This document shows, one piece after another, positions 1 through 11,254 of a DNA stretch of 64,000 bases; the first letter of the stretch is position 1, and each line of letters opens with the position of its first letter. This stretch comes from Earliella scabrosa. Its lineage: Eukaryota; Basidiomycota; Agaricomycetes; Polyporales; Polyporaceae. The DNA is taken from NCBI GenBank assembly GCA_022605405.1, contig JABYQQ010000006.1:434001-498000 (forward strand). The letters run 5' to 3'. Under the pieces are notes generated by a model that saw nothing but the letters and a program-made list of their open reading frames with translations, was not told where the DNA came from and ran no database searches. A program made the translations under genes and the position numbers.

Positions 1-821
1 GAATACATCTGGGTCCCGAGAAGGGTGGTGGTAGAGACTCACTCGCGCACAGACTGTTGAGACAGAATGCCACGATGAAGAAGTACCGCACTCGTACTGA
101 GACCTGTGCCAGGACGAGTGTATTGCCTACCGAAGTCTGAGCCAAGGTGTAGATAGACCAGATCCCGAGAGCTGCGCGTGAGAGGCACCGGTCAGTAATA
201 AAGCGCGGAATGTGGCCTACCATGCGACCTACCAATATCTGCTAGGAGAAGACCGCCAGGGACTAGTATGACCAGAATGCGGAAGCCGCAGACGTTGAGT
301 GTCCTGTAAACCTATGACAACGTCAGAATGCTAGACATCACAATTGAATCGGGGCATACCATGATCGCATCCGAGATCATGGCAAGACATGTTGTGATGC
401 CGTTCTTCACGAGCGACTCTGGAGTCGCAGGGTTTGCGAAGAAGAGGTCCGGGTTGGGTAGCTGAGCCCCGTGTACGCCGAACGCGTGGTACCCGCGTAC
501 CACTTCGATAACGACATCCTGTCAGCCCCAGATGGGTGAATCATGAGCGAGCAATCACCACGAGCAAGCAAACAAGACGCACAATCATGGTCATAACAAA
601 GATGAGCGCGCACAGGGCCGGGAACCAGAAGGAGAGCCCCTCGCGCATCTTGTGCCTCAGGATGGCCACGCATCGTGGGAGGTACACCAGATACGCCCCT
701 AACAATCACAGTTGCTAATCAGTACGTACATAAGTCTCCAAACACTCATTGCTCGCTCACCTGTCGCCAGCATTTGCAGCCATAGCCCGACGAGGTGGGC
801 ATTGGACTGCGGGATTACCAT
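1..821 (-). CDS. 7TM array protein copy 1 (3' end outside window)
   Basis: This is the first of the 13 copies of the family described in full under the copy at 38757-40345. The start at 821 opens with MVIPQSNAHLVGLWLQ, the family's first-helix signature. Exon 1 ends near 761. Later exons give the helix-1/2 block with YLPRC-like residues (YLVYLPRCVAILR, about 590-710), the helix-3 block ending in ISDAIMV (about 360-515), VYRTLNVCGF (about 230-310) and the helix-5 block VRYFFIVAFCLNSLCAS (about 55-200). The last three exons lie beyond base 1. One variant stands out: the usual VYRTFVVWN is VYRTLNVCG here, so the conserved tryptophan is lost. No stop or frameshift is visible in the part present. 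Confidence 0.8.
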
Positions 822-1478
822 GGATGGTGGACGCGGAGGGAGAACATGCAGGAAGGCGGGAGCGTCGACGTGCTGCGTCGTCCCGCTCTGCGTGAGCTGG
901 CCCGGAGCCGCCTCAAGAGCGCAAGCGATTGGAGCTAGAAGCCCATCCCTGTATTACGTACAACAGGCGCATCACTGTGGCGGCGGTCCCCAGCAGCGCC
1001 AGGCTACCTCCGAGCGATGCGCGCAAGTAGTCCGTAAGTGTGCTAGTGTTGAATGCTGCTATTCGACTCCGTTCATGGTTAAGCTGAGGCATTCAGCGTG
1101 CCTGCCGGATGCGAGAGAAGGGAGACCGTCGAAGGTTTGGACGCACGAGCATAGGCCGCCGCAGGCGGAGTACTCAGAAGTTAGCCGAAGGTAGCGTATA
1201 GCAACCCGCGCCACCCCGTGCACAGCCGCAGCCGGCGGGAATACCCACTTTGGTGACCGAGTCCCAGGCTTCGGTGCCCGCAAGCTTGCCATCAGAAAGG
1301 CCCACGCGACTGTCCACGCCCGAGCCTTGCCCGAGCCGTTCTGAAACCCCAGTCTCTAGATCTAGTAAATTTCAAGTTCTCGAAGTCATACTTGAAGTTC
1401 ATCCTCTCTACCAGCCTAGACGTTAGACGTAAAGGACACTGATCACAGGTCATCATCGACATCGACGTCAGGTGACAG
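822..1478. other. Intergenic stretch, nothing recognised
   Basis: This stretch lies between the start of 7TM copy 1 and the 3' end of F-box gene 1. Open frames of up to 160 codons occur on both strands, but they overlap each other, show no known motif, and look like chance frames in GC-rich DNA. It should contain the promoter of the minus-strand 7TM gene. Confidence 0.5.
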
Positions 1479-4400
1479 CTACGTTGGTAGGCCATCTTCG
1501 CAAACCTCAGCTTCCCGCGCCGCCTCTTCTTCCTCAGACTGGATCCAACACCCATCCCGCCCTTCGATGCGATTCATCCAATCCTTACGCAGCCTCTCCT
1601 TCCAGCGACGATCGCGCCTCCACGGCCGCATCATATGCAAGACGCCGATCGCCCACACGCGCTCGCACCGCCTGGCGAACGACTCAAGGTCGTTGCCATC
1701 AGCAAAAGCCCGAACGGCTCATACTCGGCCCCGAGCACCGGCGAGCGACGCAATCGCTCCCGATTGGGGGCGAGCGCGCGCATTCGAGTGTTATCATTTT
1801 CCACTCGAGTATAATCGCGCAATCGGCCCGCGACCCGATTGCAATCGCTGCGCGCGCTGGGGGCTCTCGCGGGCGATTGCATCGCTCGTTTTCGAATGTG
1901 CCCTTGCCAAGGGCTGTTGTCGTCGGGACGCTTGTCGAGCAATGGGTAGGGAGCGCCTCTATAGTAGCGGGCAGTTTCCATGGCACTCGAGGCACTCAAA
2001 TGACGCATATAGCATAGAACTAGGAATATATTGGCATATCTATGGAGGCAATACAGGAAGGTTCTGCTCAATACAGGACACAGGATTACACGAAGAATAA
2101 GGATCAGAGCGCATGAGAGCAGGTATAGCAGCCGAGCGAGGCCGCGCAGACATGCAAATGGCGCGCAGAGTCGTAGACGAGAGTGTGCGGCCTGTGGCAA
2201 GCAGATGGCCAGGCGTTGGAGTCAATCAGAGCAATTGACAGTCTCCTCGGCGTTGACGGTCGCGTCAAGTCCGGCCGCACGCCGAGTCGCTCAAGCGGCG
2301 CGCTGCTCGGCTTGAATCTACGAAGCTTGAAATTCTGCGCGTCGAGGTCACCGTGAGCGGAGCGGGTCATGCGCGTGCCATGAACGCACCTAAGTACACC
2401 GCGCCTAAGTACAAGATGGAGCCTAGAGTGGGTGAGAGGGATGGAAAGGTCTCGTGTCCCAGAACTTAAGGAGCCTCTTCGCCGCCTTGGCGTCCGGTCG
2501 GCAGAGCATCGACATGAGCACTGTGTAAAAACTGAGTTACTAGGCACGTACCGAGACTCCTTCGTTCTGAGGACAGGGCGCGGCGAGCGTGACCGTGTCC
2601 CTTTTAGGGTAAGCTATGTCAGCACACGATATGAGAGAGCGACTATTGCGGTTGCGGCGGACATACCTGGGACCTCATTGTCGTAGAGTCCTCCGCCGCC
2701 ACTTGCACGCGGAGGTTTGTCGTGATAGTGCCTACCATGATGATCGTCGCCTTATCTGTCACAATAAGTAGTAGCACAGGTGACAGAGAGACAGTAGAAG
2801 TGCATGGGTTCTCACCCGATTGGTCGTATCCGGGAAACGGATACTTACTGGAAACGAGGGAGAGGGGGCTGAGACGACATTACGGTCAGTATATGCGCAT
2901 ATAGAGCGCATATACATGCATATACCGAGAGTTTCAGAACTTACTGAAGATGCGTTGCGGCGCCGGGCAGGTTGACTGACTTAGAGGATACGGAAGCAAT
3001 AGACGTTGAGAGTGAGCCAGGCGAGTGGTATGGTCGATACGGGGGGTGATGAGTGCGTTCAAACAGAGCCAGAGGAGTTGGAGATGGTGGTGGTATGAGG
3101 GCAGGAGCGGGTTGGATTGCTGCAGGCCTCTTATAGGCGACCGTTTCCCACACGTCGCGATTGACAGCAGAGGAGGGCTGGGGGCCGGGCGTGGAGATGC
3201 ACCCGTTCGACAAGCCGCGCCGATCATGTGATCGTGTCCGCTCTTCGGTTCCAATCTTGGGCCCCGGGGCACGACGACTCTGCGAGCTCGCTCCTCCGAC
3301 AGCGATGACTGGCGGCGGCAGCGAATTCGACCCGACAAACTATATTGGCAAGTCTGGTCATACGGGGACTCCCCCGTGCGCCGCTGGGCCCTCGAGGCTA
3401 TGAGTATCGCATTGCCCGGCGAAACCCCCCGTCCCAGCTGGCAAGCGGCGACGAGCGCAAAGGAGATGCCGCGAGCGACAGTATGCGAATGGGGGCGATT
3501 GTGAATCGCTCGCCCGATCGTATTCGGTTGGATTGCGATTGCGAGCGCTCGCAAGCGCCCGTGAGCGGCGGGGCGCTTCGCAATCGCGCAAGCGTTTCGG
3601 GACTTTGCTGATGGCAGAAATCGTCCCATCCACTGTCCGGAATTCCAGACTCCCCTCCGGGCGCAGCGCGGCAACCGTGGGCGATGACCTGGCTGATTCG
3701 CGGCAGCTTCATCGGGATGCTCTCCCAAGCATCTATCTCATCGAGGTCAGCCCCTCCAACCATGACCTCCCAGGAGAGGATAGCGCCGCGGTGGACGTCG
3801 GACAGTCGGAGGTGCGTCAAGTTCGGCGGTGCCAGGTGGGCGATGCAGTTCACGGCGTCACTGGATGACAATCTGCGGCCCGACGTATGGACAAGGTGCA
3901 GACGCTGCAATGCCGGCAGCCTCGCCGACAACTCCGAGATGAGCGGCTGGGCGGGAGGTCGACTCTTGCTGAGGGCGGCCTTCACTTGGTCGACGGGGAA
4001 GATGGGGAGGATGTACCCATGAAGGGTGAGTTCCTCGAGCTTCGGAAAGACACCGTGAGTGAATGAAGGGAGCCGCACTGGACGTTCCTCGATGATGCAG
4101 AGCGTGCGCAAAGTGGGCCCGGCGAGCGCCAGCATCTCCGTGATCGCAGGGGCAAAGCGTGCATCCCAGGCCTGTTTCGCCCTCCCGCTCTTGTCGTTGT
4201 ACGTTTCTCTTTCCTCTTCCGACAGGCACCAGTAAGTCGTCCAGAGATCGGATGGTGGTTTAATGGTAGACTCGTCCGCGAAGGAGAGGTATAGATGCTC
4301 AATGCTTGGTTGTCGCTCCGCGGTGCGTAGGAATACGAGGAGGTTCTCGAGGTCTTGGAGGGAGGTGAGCGCGACCGAGTGGAGGCGCCACGGCCATGAT

Positions 4401-4525
4401 TGTGTATGCACGAATTTGGACGTAAGGGCAAGAGAGCGACCGGTGTATCCGCCGTCGGTACAAGATAGTGTGACTATATCCTTCCAGAGTTCGGTGGGGA
4501 TGGATTCCAGAGTGGCGGATGGCAT
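1479..4525 (-). pseudogene. F-box gene 1, split by a DNA transposon
   Basis: The gene starts at 4525 (MPSATLESIPTELWKDIV), a short F-box-like N-terminus followed by a leucine-rich body typical of agaricomycete F-box proteins, which would act as substrate adaptors of SCF ubiquitin ligases. The coding frame runs to 3616, reading GWDDFC, and is then broken by an inserted element (1697-3613). It resumes at 1696 with NDLESFARRCERVW and ends at the stop 1479-1481. Leaving out the element and one of the two GC copies joins the halves into 1128 nt, 375 codons plus stop, with no other lesion. The junction matches the uninterrupted paralogue, which reads EWDQFCKDLESFA. The gene therefore seems to have been intact until the insertion. 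As the sequence stands, translation would enter the element and stop at 3398. Confidence 0.8.
1697..3613. mobile_element. 1.9-kb non-autonomous DNA transposon inside F-box gene 1
   Basis: The ends are inverted repeats: CATCAGCAAAAGCCCGAA at 1697 against CATCAGCAAAGTCCCGAA read back from 3613, about 22 bp with small gaps. The dinucleotide GC flanks both sides (1695-1696 and 3614-3615). One GC is exactly what the F-box frame needs, so it is a 2-bp target duplication or the equivalent. Both subterminal regions (about 1735-1890 and 3480-3600) are crowded with CAATCGC/GCGATTG-type words in both orientations, as expected for transposase-binding repeats. The interior has only short, overlapping open frames and no recognisable transposase, so the element looks non-autonomous. 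A 2-bp duplication that is not TA, with CATCAG ends, does not let me assign a superfamily; CACTA-like is one possibility. Confidence 0.75.
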
Positions 4526-4607
4526 GAGTGCAGTATAAAGTAGACTTTGCGGGAGCGAGGAGTTCGAAGACACTTGCGTATGGTGTGAGCGATGTATCTG
4601 CCCCGCG

Positions 4608-5212
4608 CGGGATGGTAAGCCTGGACAACATTTTCCCTTATTTGGAAGGCGCGCGCTTGTGTGGTCGCGCGCGTCGGACTTGTCTTTCTCATCACTCACA
4701 GACAACTCATAGACATCTGAGACGATCATTGCGATATTCCACTAGCATGCCTGTCTACCAGAGCTAATACCATACATGAACGTTGTTCATAGTAAAAATT
4801 GGACAGCTTGTACATGTGGAGAAGGATTAATCGGAGGTCCGACCCTTATTCACCATCCTGACTCGAATGTAATAGTTGAAACTTGTATGGTACTTACTAG
4901 TACTACTGTATAGTAAGTACCCGATACTTGAAGTACTTCAATCATCTCGTTTACTTATGTACGTCTCAACAGGCAATGAGAGCGTCTAGACCTTGATGAT
5001 GCCTCTGTAAGATGCCTTTGTGACGCTACTGCTTTGCTTATACAGAATAATGCGGTATCCTACTTGAGAGGAAGTGGGTTTGAGTGAGCAATTGTCTCAG
5101 ACGTCTGAGCATCAGTGTGAGTGATGAGAAAGACAAGTCCGACGCGCGCGACCACACAAGCGCGCGCCTTCCAAATAAGGGAAAATGTTGTCCAGGCTTA
5201 CCATCCCCTCCT
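4608..5212. repeat. Fold-back structure: ~95-bp near-perfect inverted repeats between the F-box genes
   Basis: The segment at 4608-4703, beginning GGGATGGTAAGCCTGGACAA, recurs in inverted orientation at about 5117-5212. Weaker similarity extends the arms to roughly 120 bp (GACxTCTGAGAC near 4722 and 5095). About 380 bp of more AT-rich DNA separates the arms. No convincing target duplication is visible. The right arm supplies the last ~30 codons of the F-box gene 2 frame (GMVSLDNIFPYLEG...), which F-box gene 1 lacks. This could be a fold-back/MITE-type element or an inverted duplication of an F-box gene 3' end. Confidence 0.65.
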
Positions 5213-6406
5213 CGTAAATCTCTCGTCCCGCCTCTTCCTCTTCACTTTCGACCCAACACCCGTTCCGTCCCTCGACGCGATCGAGCCAGTCGTCGCGGAG
5301 TCGTTCCTTCCAGCAATCGACGTTTCTCCATGGCCGACTCAAGTGCAGCATGTGTATCCCCCGCGCGCTCTCGCACTGGAGGGCGAACGACTCGAGGTCC
5401 TTGCAGAACTGGTCCCACTCGACGTGGGGGTTGCCGCAGAAGCCTCCTGGCTGGGGAGCGCGGCCTTGGGTGATGACTCGACTGACGTTTGGAAGCTGCG
5501 GTGTCATTGGCGTGGATACAGGCTCTGCCTCAGGCTGGCGGGCGACGCCGAGGAGGAGGATAGCGCGGCGAGGAATGACAGCCTCGGAGTCGTGCTGGTT
5601 AGGAGTCTTCGTTTGCGGGGCATACCAAATGCGTTGGATAGTGCCTTCAGGAAAACGTGGGAGCTGAAGCCGTCGACGTTGGAGATTCGGAGGTGTGTTA
5701 GGTTCGGGGCGAAGTGGGCGATGCAGGTCATGATCTCCGCGCACGACAAGTGCGAGCCCCACGAGTGGACAATATGCAAACGCCGCAGGACGGGGAACTT
5801 CCCTGCCAGCTCGGGATCGGGCTCGACGGAAGGTCGACCCGTGCCAATGGGACTCACTTCGTCTGGGGCGACAGGGAAGAAGGGGTTGGTATATCCGTAC
5901 AGCGTGAGTTCTTCGAGCGCGGAGATAGTATCGCATAAAAATGAGGGGAGTCGTCTGAAACAGTCCTTGACGATGCATAGGGTTTGCAAGGTGGACCCGG
6001 CCAACGCCAGCAACTCGGTCATCGCAGCGACGAAGCGGGCGTCTCATGCTTCGCGCTCGTTTTCCTTGTGGTTGTAACACTCGTTCTCCTCTCTCGTCAG
6101 CAAGTCGTACAACTCGCGAAATCCGGTGCCAGGTGAGTCGACAGAACCGTCCGTGAAGGATAGGTATAAGTGTGGAATCCTAGGCGGGCCTTGCTCGGGC
6201 CGGGATCGGGAGCGCAGAAGCGTGAGGAGGCCCTCGACGTGTTGGAAAGAGGTAAGCGCAACGGTATGGAAGCGCGCCAAGTGGGAATGCGCGTGTAGGA
6301 ACTTGGATGTGCGGGCGAGGGATCTGCCTGTGTAGCCGCCATCGGTACATGCCAGTGTGACGACCTCCTTCAAGAGTTCGGTTGGAACAGACTGTAATGG
6401 AGACAT
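5112..6406 (-). pseudogene. F-box gene 2, interrupted by a nonsense codon
   Basis: This is a paralogue of F-box gene 1, starting at 6406 with MSPLQSVPTELLKEVVTLAC. The frame is stopped by TGA at 6044-6046, exactly where gene 1 has a tryptophan codon (KQAWDARF in gene 1, EREA-stop-DARF here), then continues with DARFVAAMTELLALAG. A second disturbance falls at about 5540-5660, where the leucine-rich part (LTHLRISNV) and the C-terminal part (LPNVSRVITQG, EWDQFCKDLESFA) are in different frames. This could be an intron with a weak donor or a frameshift; I cannot decide which. The C-terminus runs into the inverted-repeat arm. With at least one clear nonsense codon it is best called a pseudogene. 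Confidence 0.75.
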
Positions 6407-7272
6407 GGCGGAGTTGTACTGGCCGCGCAGTAGTATCGAGTCAGGACCGAGGTAGATAGCCGATACCGGCGCCGTCCGCAGTCTGAATCCACAACCACTT
6501 ACTTCGTCAACTCGTATGTCGGGTGCAGTCGCTGCCTACAAGTAGGTAGTAGTAGGTATCAGTGTTCTTCTCGTTCACCTCATCCATGATCTTCTTGGAG
6601 TCGGAGTTCAAGAGCACGTTCAGCGCTAGTCACCGCGATTTACCCGAAGCCAGTTCTCACGGTTACTTGGTCGTGTATGCAGGGCAAGCATGGTCTTTCT
6701 TACCCAGTTCTCACCTCAGACCTGCACTGCAATCCTGAATCAAACCTGAATCAACAAGTGATGACTCGGTACGTTAGTCCTCAACATTATGACGCTCATA
6801 CGATCGGAAGGAACTTGAAGCTGATGGGCTGAGTAGATCATTCTTGTGTTGTTCAGGCTAGCCTTGCCACTGCACATACATGCACTGTGCCACTGCTCCG
6901 AGGAAGTGCATCAGTGTATCAACTTGGATAAGCTAGCAGTTGGCAAGCAGCGCGCACATTGACCGTCTTCCTCGAAATGCGGTTGCCTATTGGTTACTAG
7001 GGTCATCAGTGATGCGTCTGCCTGACAGAAGTTTGGGGAACAGGCAAGCTGGATGCGGCATACTGAACTCCATACGGGATAAGAGCCATGTCCATCTGTC
7101 GTCCCTCCGTCGAACCCTGAGCTACTCGTAGTGGGTTGACGTAAGTCTCTCGTTTCAGTCCTCAGTCCTCAGGCCTCAGTTCTCCTCCTGCCCCTGCCCG
7201 CTCACCGCCCAACCTCGCAGCATTTTCGTCAGCACACTATTGAGCTCACTCCCGAGTCGCACTTGTGATTGA
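6407..7272. other. Divergent intergenic region, nothing recognised
   Basis: This lies between the heads of F-box pseudogene 2 (-) and the adenylate-forming enzyme (+), so it would hold both promoters. A pyrimidine-rich tract with repeated TCAGTCCTCAG-like words occurs at about 7150-7190, just upstream of the enzyme start. No gene, RNA or transposon end was seen. Confidence 0.5.
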
Positions 7273-9325
7273 ATGATGCACACGCAACGCAGCCCAGAAA
7301 ACCATTATGTCGCTCTCCTCCTTCCTTCGTTCTGTGACTACCCCGACGCGCCCGTATTCCTCCCGTACATCGGCAGAGACGACAGCTGGGGCAGGGTCAC
7401 ATACCGCGAGCTGGAGCAGCGTCTGGTCGTCGCTCAAGTGCACTGGCGCAACACGCTTGCTCCGCTCAACCTCCAGCCTCGTGATGTAGTTGGCTTTTGG
7501 TACGTACTCCTTCACTGTCTCCATGAACGTTAGCGTTCGTCTGACCTCGATATGCCGCAATGCTGGCACCAGGCTGACCGGGCGGAAACTCTCCGACCTC
7601 ATCAACACCATCGCCGTATCCTCGCTCGGGTACGTCCCTCAATACTTCAGCGGGTACTTCAGCAACGTCGCCGTCGTCCTCGATCTCCTCAACAAGAGCG
7701 GCGGCGAAGCTATGATCCTCGACTCCTCCTTCCGCTCGAACCTTTCCCCACCGAACTACGAGACCTCGCCAATCGAGCGATTCAAGACCCTCGAGGACTC
7801 CGACATGGAACGGCTCATCGCTCAGTCTGACGGGAGCTCACAACTCAAGTTAGAGCTCTCGAGCGTCGCCGCAGTGGCTCCCGACGACATCGCTGCGCTC
7901 TTCCACTCCTCGGGCACGACGAGCGGGCTGCCGAAGATCATCCCGAACACGTTCAAGATGATCCGCTCGATGGTCAGCGAGAAGTGGCCGAACATGGTGG
8001 TCAGACCCGAACATGGCAGACAGCCGGTTGTGAACACGCTCGGAAGCGTAGCACATATCGGATCCTTTCATTGTACGTTCCCACCATTGACACCTGTCTG
8101 TTCAGCCCATCTGACGAGTATGTCGTGGTCCAGGTTTTCTGGGATCAATATGCATCGGCGCTTGTATGGTGCAGTCGTCATCGATGGACATCCCGGAACA
8201 GGAGTTTCTCAACATGGCGCGCCTCTGCAAACTGTCGACCGCCGTGCTGTATGCGACGTTCCTCGGCAAGCTCATTCGTGGCGCTCAGCAGGACCCGGAC
8301 CTCAGAGATGCGCTGAAGAGTGTCGGTCAAATCATCTACACTGGCGTTTCTCTGCAGAAGGAGGAGGAAGCGTGGGCGTTCACGAACAACGTGAACATCA
8401 TGGTACGCACCTACTCTTGTGCCTGTCACTGCCTGATGTATCATAAAGCGACTTCATGCGCATATTACGTCTCCAAGTCGTCGTACGGGACTACAGAAAC
8501 AGCTCAGCTCCTCAAGACATCTCCCGGTAGCTCCATCCTGCGACCCATCCCTGGCGCGAACCCCGTCTTCCTCCCCCACAAAGATCAGGACAAAGGTGCA
8601 GGGGGCGTGCAGCTATACGAGGTCGTCGTTCCCTCCACCGCAGACGACTGCCCCCCTCCAGAGATGTGCGGGGCGGATGGGCACTACCACACGAACGATC
8701 TTTTCGAGCAGGTCGAGGACGGATGGGTCTACCGCGGGCGCGGCGGAGACTGGATCAAGCTCTTAGGCGGGTTCTGCGACACGAAGTGAGTCAACGCTCG
8801 CAACTCGTCTGCTTCCTGTGCTCATTAATCATCCGCGCGCTGCGCGTGCAGGAACGTCGAGGATCACATCCGGAAGACCTGCGGGGACCTTGTCTACGAT
8901 GTTGTGATGGTTGGCACGGGCCGTCTCCATCCCTGTCTCGTCGTAGAGAGCACCGCGAAGGGGCTCGCGGAGGCGGACAGGCAGCGCATCTCGCGGGAGA
9001 TTGTTACGCGTACCGCAGAGTTCCGCACGAGGCTGTTCCCGCATGAGCGGATCGAAGACGCGAAGCGGGTGTTGGTTGTCGAGCAGGGCACGCTGCCGCG
9101 CACAAAGGTGAGTGGTTGCCTCGTCTGTGTTCTCCAGGGGCTGCTCTTGACTCTCCTCTGCCGGATGTGATAGGAAAAGGGCAACATCCGGTACGTGTCG
9201 TCATCTCGTACTCTGTACTTATGGCAGGGAACTGAGACCACGCTTCTCATCACAGGCGAGCGGCGACGGAAGAGATGTTCGAGAAAGAGCTTGATCTCGT
9301 GTCGGAACGCGCTGCTGCAGCGTAA
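7273..9325 (+). CDS. Adenylate-forming (AMP-binding) enzyme, acyl-CoA synthetase/NRPS-A-like
   Basis: Seven exons fit a continuous 548-aa frame: 7273-7499, 7573-8072, 8134-8402, 8478-8785, 8852-9107, 9174-9190 (17 nt) and 9256-9325. Core motifs of the ANL superfamily are present in order: the phosphate-binding loop LFHSSGTTSGLPKI (near residue 205), SYGTTE before the adenylate pocket, GHYHTNDLFE in the position of the usual TGD, GDWIKLLGG, and PRTKEKGNIRR with the C-terminal catalytic lysine. The family activates a carboxylic acid with ATP to an acyl-adenylate, usually for transfer to CoA or a carrier thiol. The protein ends right after the small C-terminal subdomain, with no carrier or reductase domain, so it is a stand-alone enzyme. 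The substrate cannot be read. The start is the first ATG of the conserved frame; another Met follows immediately. Confidence 0.85.
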
Positions 9326-9900
9326 CACCACTGTATGGAATCCATCTAGGGACGAAGTGCGTAACATGTCTGGTTCTCGCTATTGTCGATATGCGGTTAT
9401 GCTTGCCGAAAGCCTGCAGGGTCTCCCACGACGCACTCGGTTCACCGAATCTCCGCTCGCGGGTAGCACATAACGTTACCCACTGTCAGTGCCCAGTGAA
9501 GAAGCCGCAATCTGTCACCATAGTACGTACTGCTGCCCAACGGCATACCGCGATGCGTCGGCTTCCTAGAAGTCATTGGTCGCCAACTGGCCCAAGAAGT
9601 TGCGTCTCGAGTCCGTATGCAACAAACATTCCTTCAGCTGGAGGTGAGGTACGTTCACATCGTCTCCGTACACGAAGGTCGGGGTTGACAGATCGTTTAG
9701 GACACGGAGGCTGCGGTCCCGCAGGTCGGCCACCCTAGTCGATGTCAATCACTGACAGCCTCTGACGAAGATTAGAGTTTGAGGTGGCTGCGCGCAGAGA
9801 ATCGTTTGATCGGTCTTTACTCCACGCGCATATGTATATCCTCACGCTCAAGTTCGTTCGCTGGCAGTCGTACCCAGATGACCTCAGCCCAAGTTCGAGC
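9326..9900. other. Intergenic stretch, nothing recognised
   Basis: This lies between the adenylate-forming enzyme and 7TM copy 2. Only short overlapping frames are present. Confidence 0.5.
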
Positions 9901-11254
9901 ATGGGTACGTTCAGCATCGCCAATGCCGAGCTTGTAGGGCTGTGGCTTCAAATCTTACTAACGGGTGAGCGAGGTCTTCTGGACAACAACCTCTATGTCG
10001 TGGGTGACACATTCTTTCCTGACAGGTGCATACGTGGGGTATCTGCCAAGATGCGCCGCATTGCTGTGGAGAGACTACCGCGCGCGCCCATCTACCTCCC
10101 CAGTCTGGGTCCCCATAGTCTGCGCATTCATCTTCCTGTTCACGATCAGCGTAAGCGCTACTTCTCCGATCTCGCGTTCATCATTCGCATGAACTGTTCC
10201 ACAGGATCAGGCGTTGACGCTGATCAGAGCGTACCAAGCGTTCAGCGTCCGCGACTCCCATGGGCTCGCGGACCCAGCCGCGTTCTTTGCGAACCCCACG
10301 ACACGTCTATCTGTAGCGAAGAGCTCCCTGAACATCGTTCTCCCGTTCATATCCGACACTATCATCGTATGTCTGCCTCCTAGTCACATGGTGTGGCCTG
10401 CCGCTGATGCGCATGCGCCCAACTGCTCTTCGACAGATCTACAGGACGTATGTGATATGGAACCGTGCTGTCCTAGTCATTGTGTTGCCTGTGTGCCTGG
10501 TAGCAGCCAATATCGGTCAGTGCTCTTGAATCCCCTTGGTCCAGCTCGTCACGCTCACAATGTCATCGCGCAGCTCTGGGCGTTCTGGCCCTCATCGGAC
10601 TTGCGCAAGGCAGAATCAATGCCAGCGGACCCTTCAGTACGAACATGCTCAAGTACTATATAATCGTCACGTTCTCGATTAACGTCATGTGCGCCGGTGA
10701 GTCCGTGCGCTAACCTATCTGTGTGCCCCTGCGAGACGATTGTCGCTATATTATAGGACTCATCACCTGGAAGATATGGCGCGTTCGAGCAGCCGTATCT
10801 CGCAGCGCGCCACTCGCGGACGAATACCGCGCGAATACAACAGTACGCCGGGTGCTCGACGTGATTGTACAAACAGGTGCGCTCCCGTAGCGATAGGATT
10901 CCCCTAACTATGGCTGAACGACCTGACAGCTGGCCTATACTGCATGCATCTTTTCGTGCTCATCATTTGCTGGAACACACCGGCGTTCTTCGCTGTCATC
11001 GACCCGGTACGTCTCCCATTGGACCGGTAAACCTATACCCCCAACTTCTCACCGAAATACTTCTTGCAGCTTCCATCCATGACAGTGAGTCCGAGTCCTC
11101 ATGTGCTCAAAACCAGAGATGGCTGATAGGAACTCGACTCCGAATCCAGGCGTTGGTCTTTTCGATGCTGATCGTACGCGCTCGAGACGTCCGATCCGCC
11201 CAGGATCATGATGATCTGCCAATGAGCACGAGTCGCGGCTTCTCTAGGCACTGA
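9901..11254 (+). CDS. 7TM array protein copy 2 (micro-exon subgroup, short tail)
   Basis: The start MGTFSIANAELVGLWLQ is followed by YVGYLPRCAALL, LIRAYQAFSVRD, ISDTIIV, YRTYVIWN, YYIIVTFSINVMCA, GLITWKIWRV, GLYCMHLFVLII and finally ALVFSMLIVRAR. The last helix is preceded by a separate 15-nt exon (11070-11084, LPSMT), as in copies 3 and 4. The serine/tyrosine-rich YRARPSTSP loop replaces the usual KLREGLSLW loop. The tail is very short, stops at 11252-11254, and lacks both conserved tail motifs. A sequence in another frame about 80 nt downstream (around 11337) would read VQINDRPRH, reminiscent of the lost IDLERxVH motif, so the tail may have been cut by a frameshift. Copy 2 sits head-to-tail with copy 3. 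Confidence 0.8.

Noticed and set aside
2934..3728. 264-codon minus-strand frame spanning the transposon end
   Set aside because: It crosses the element boundary into the F-box gene in the wrong frame; no transposase or other motif.
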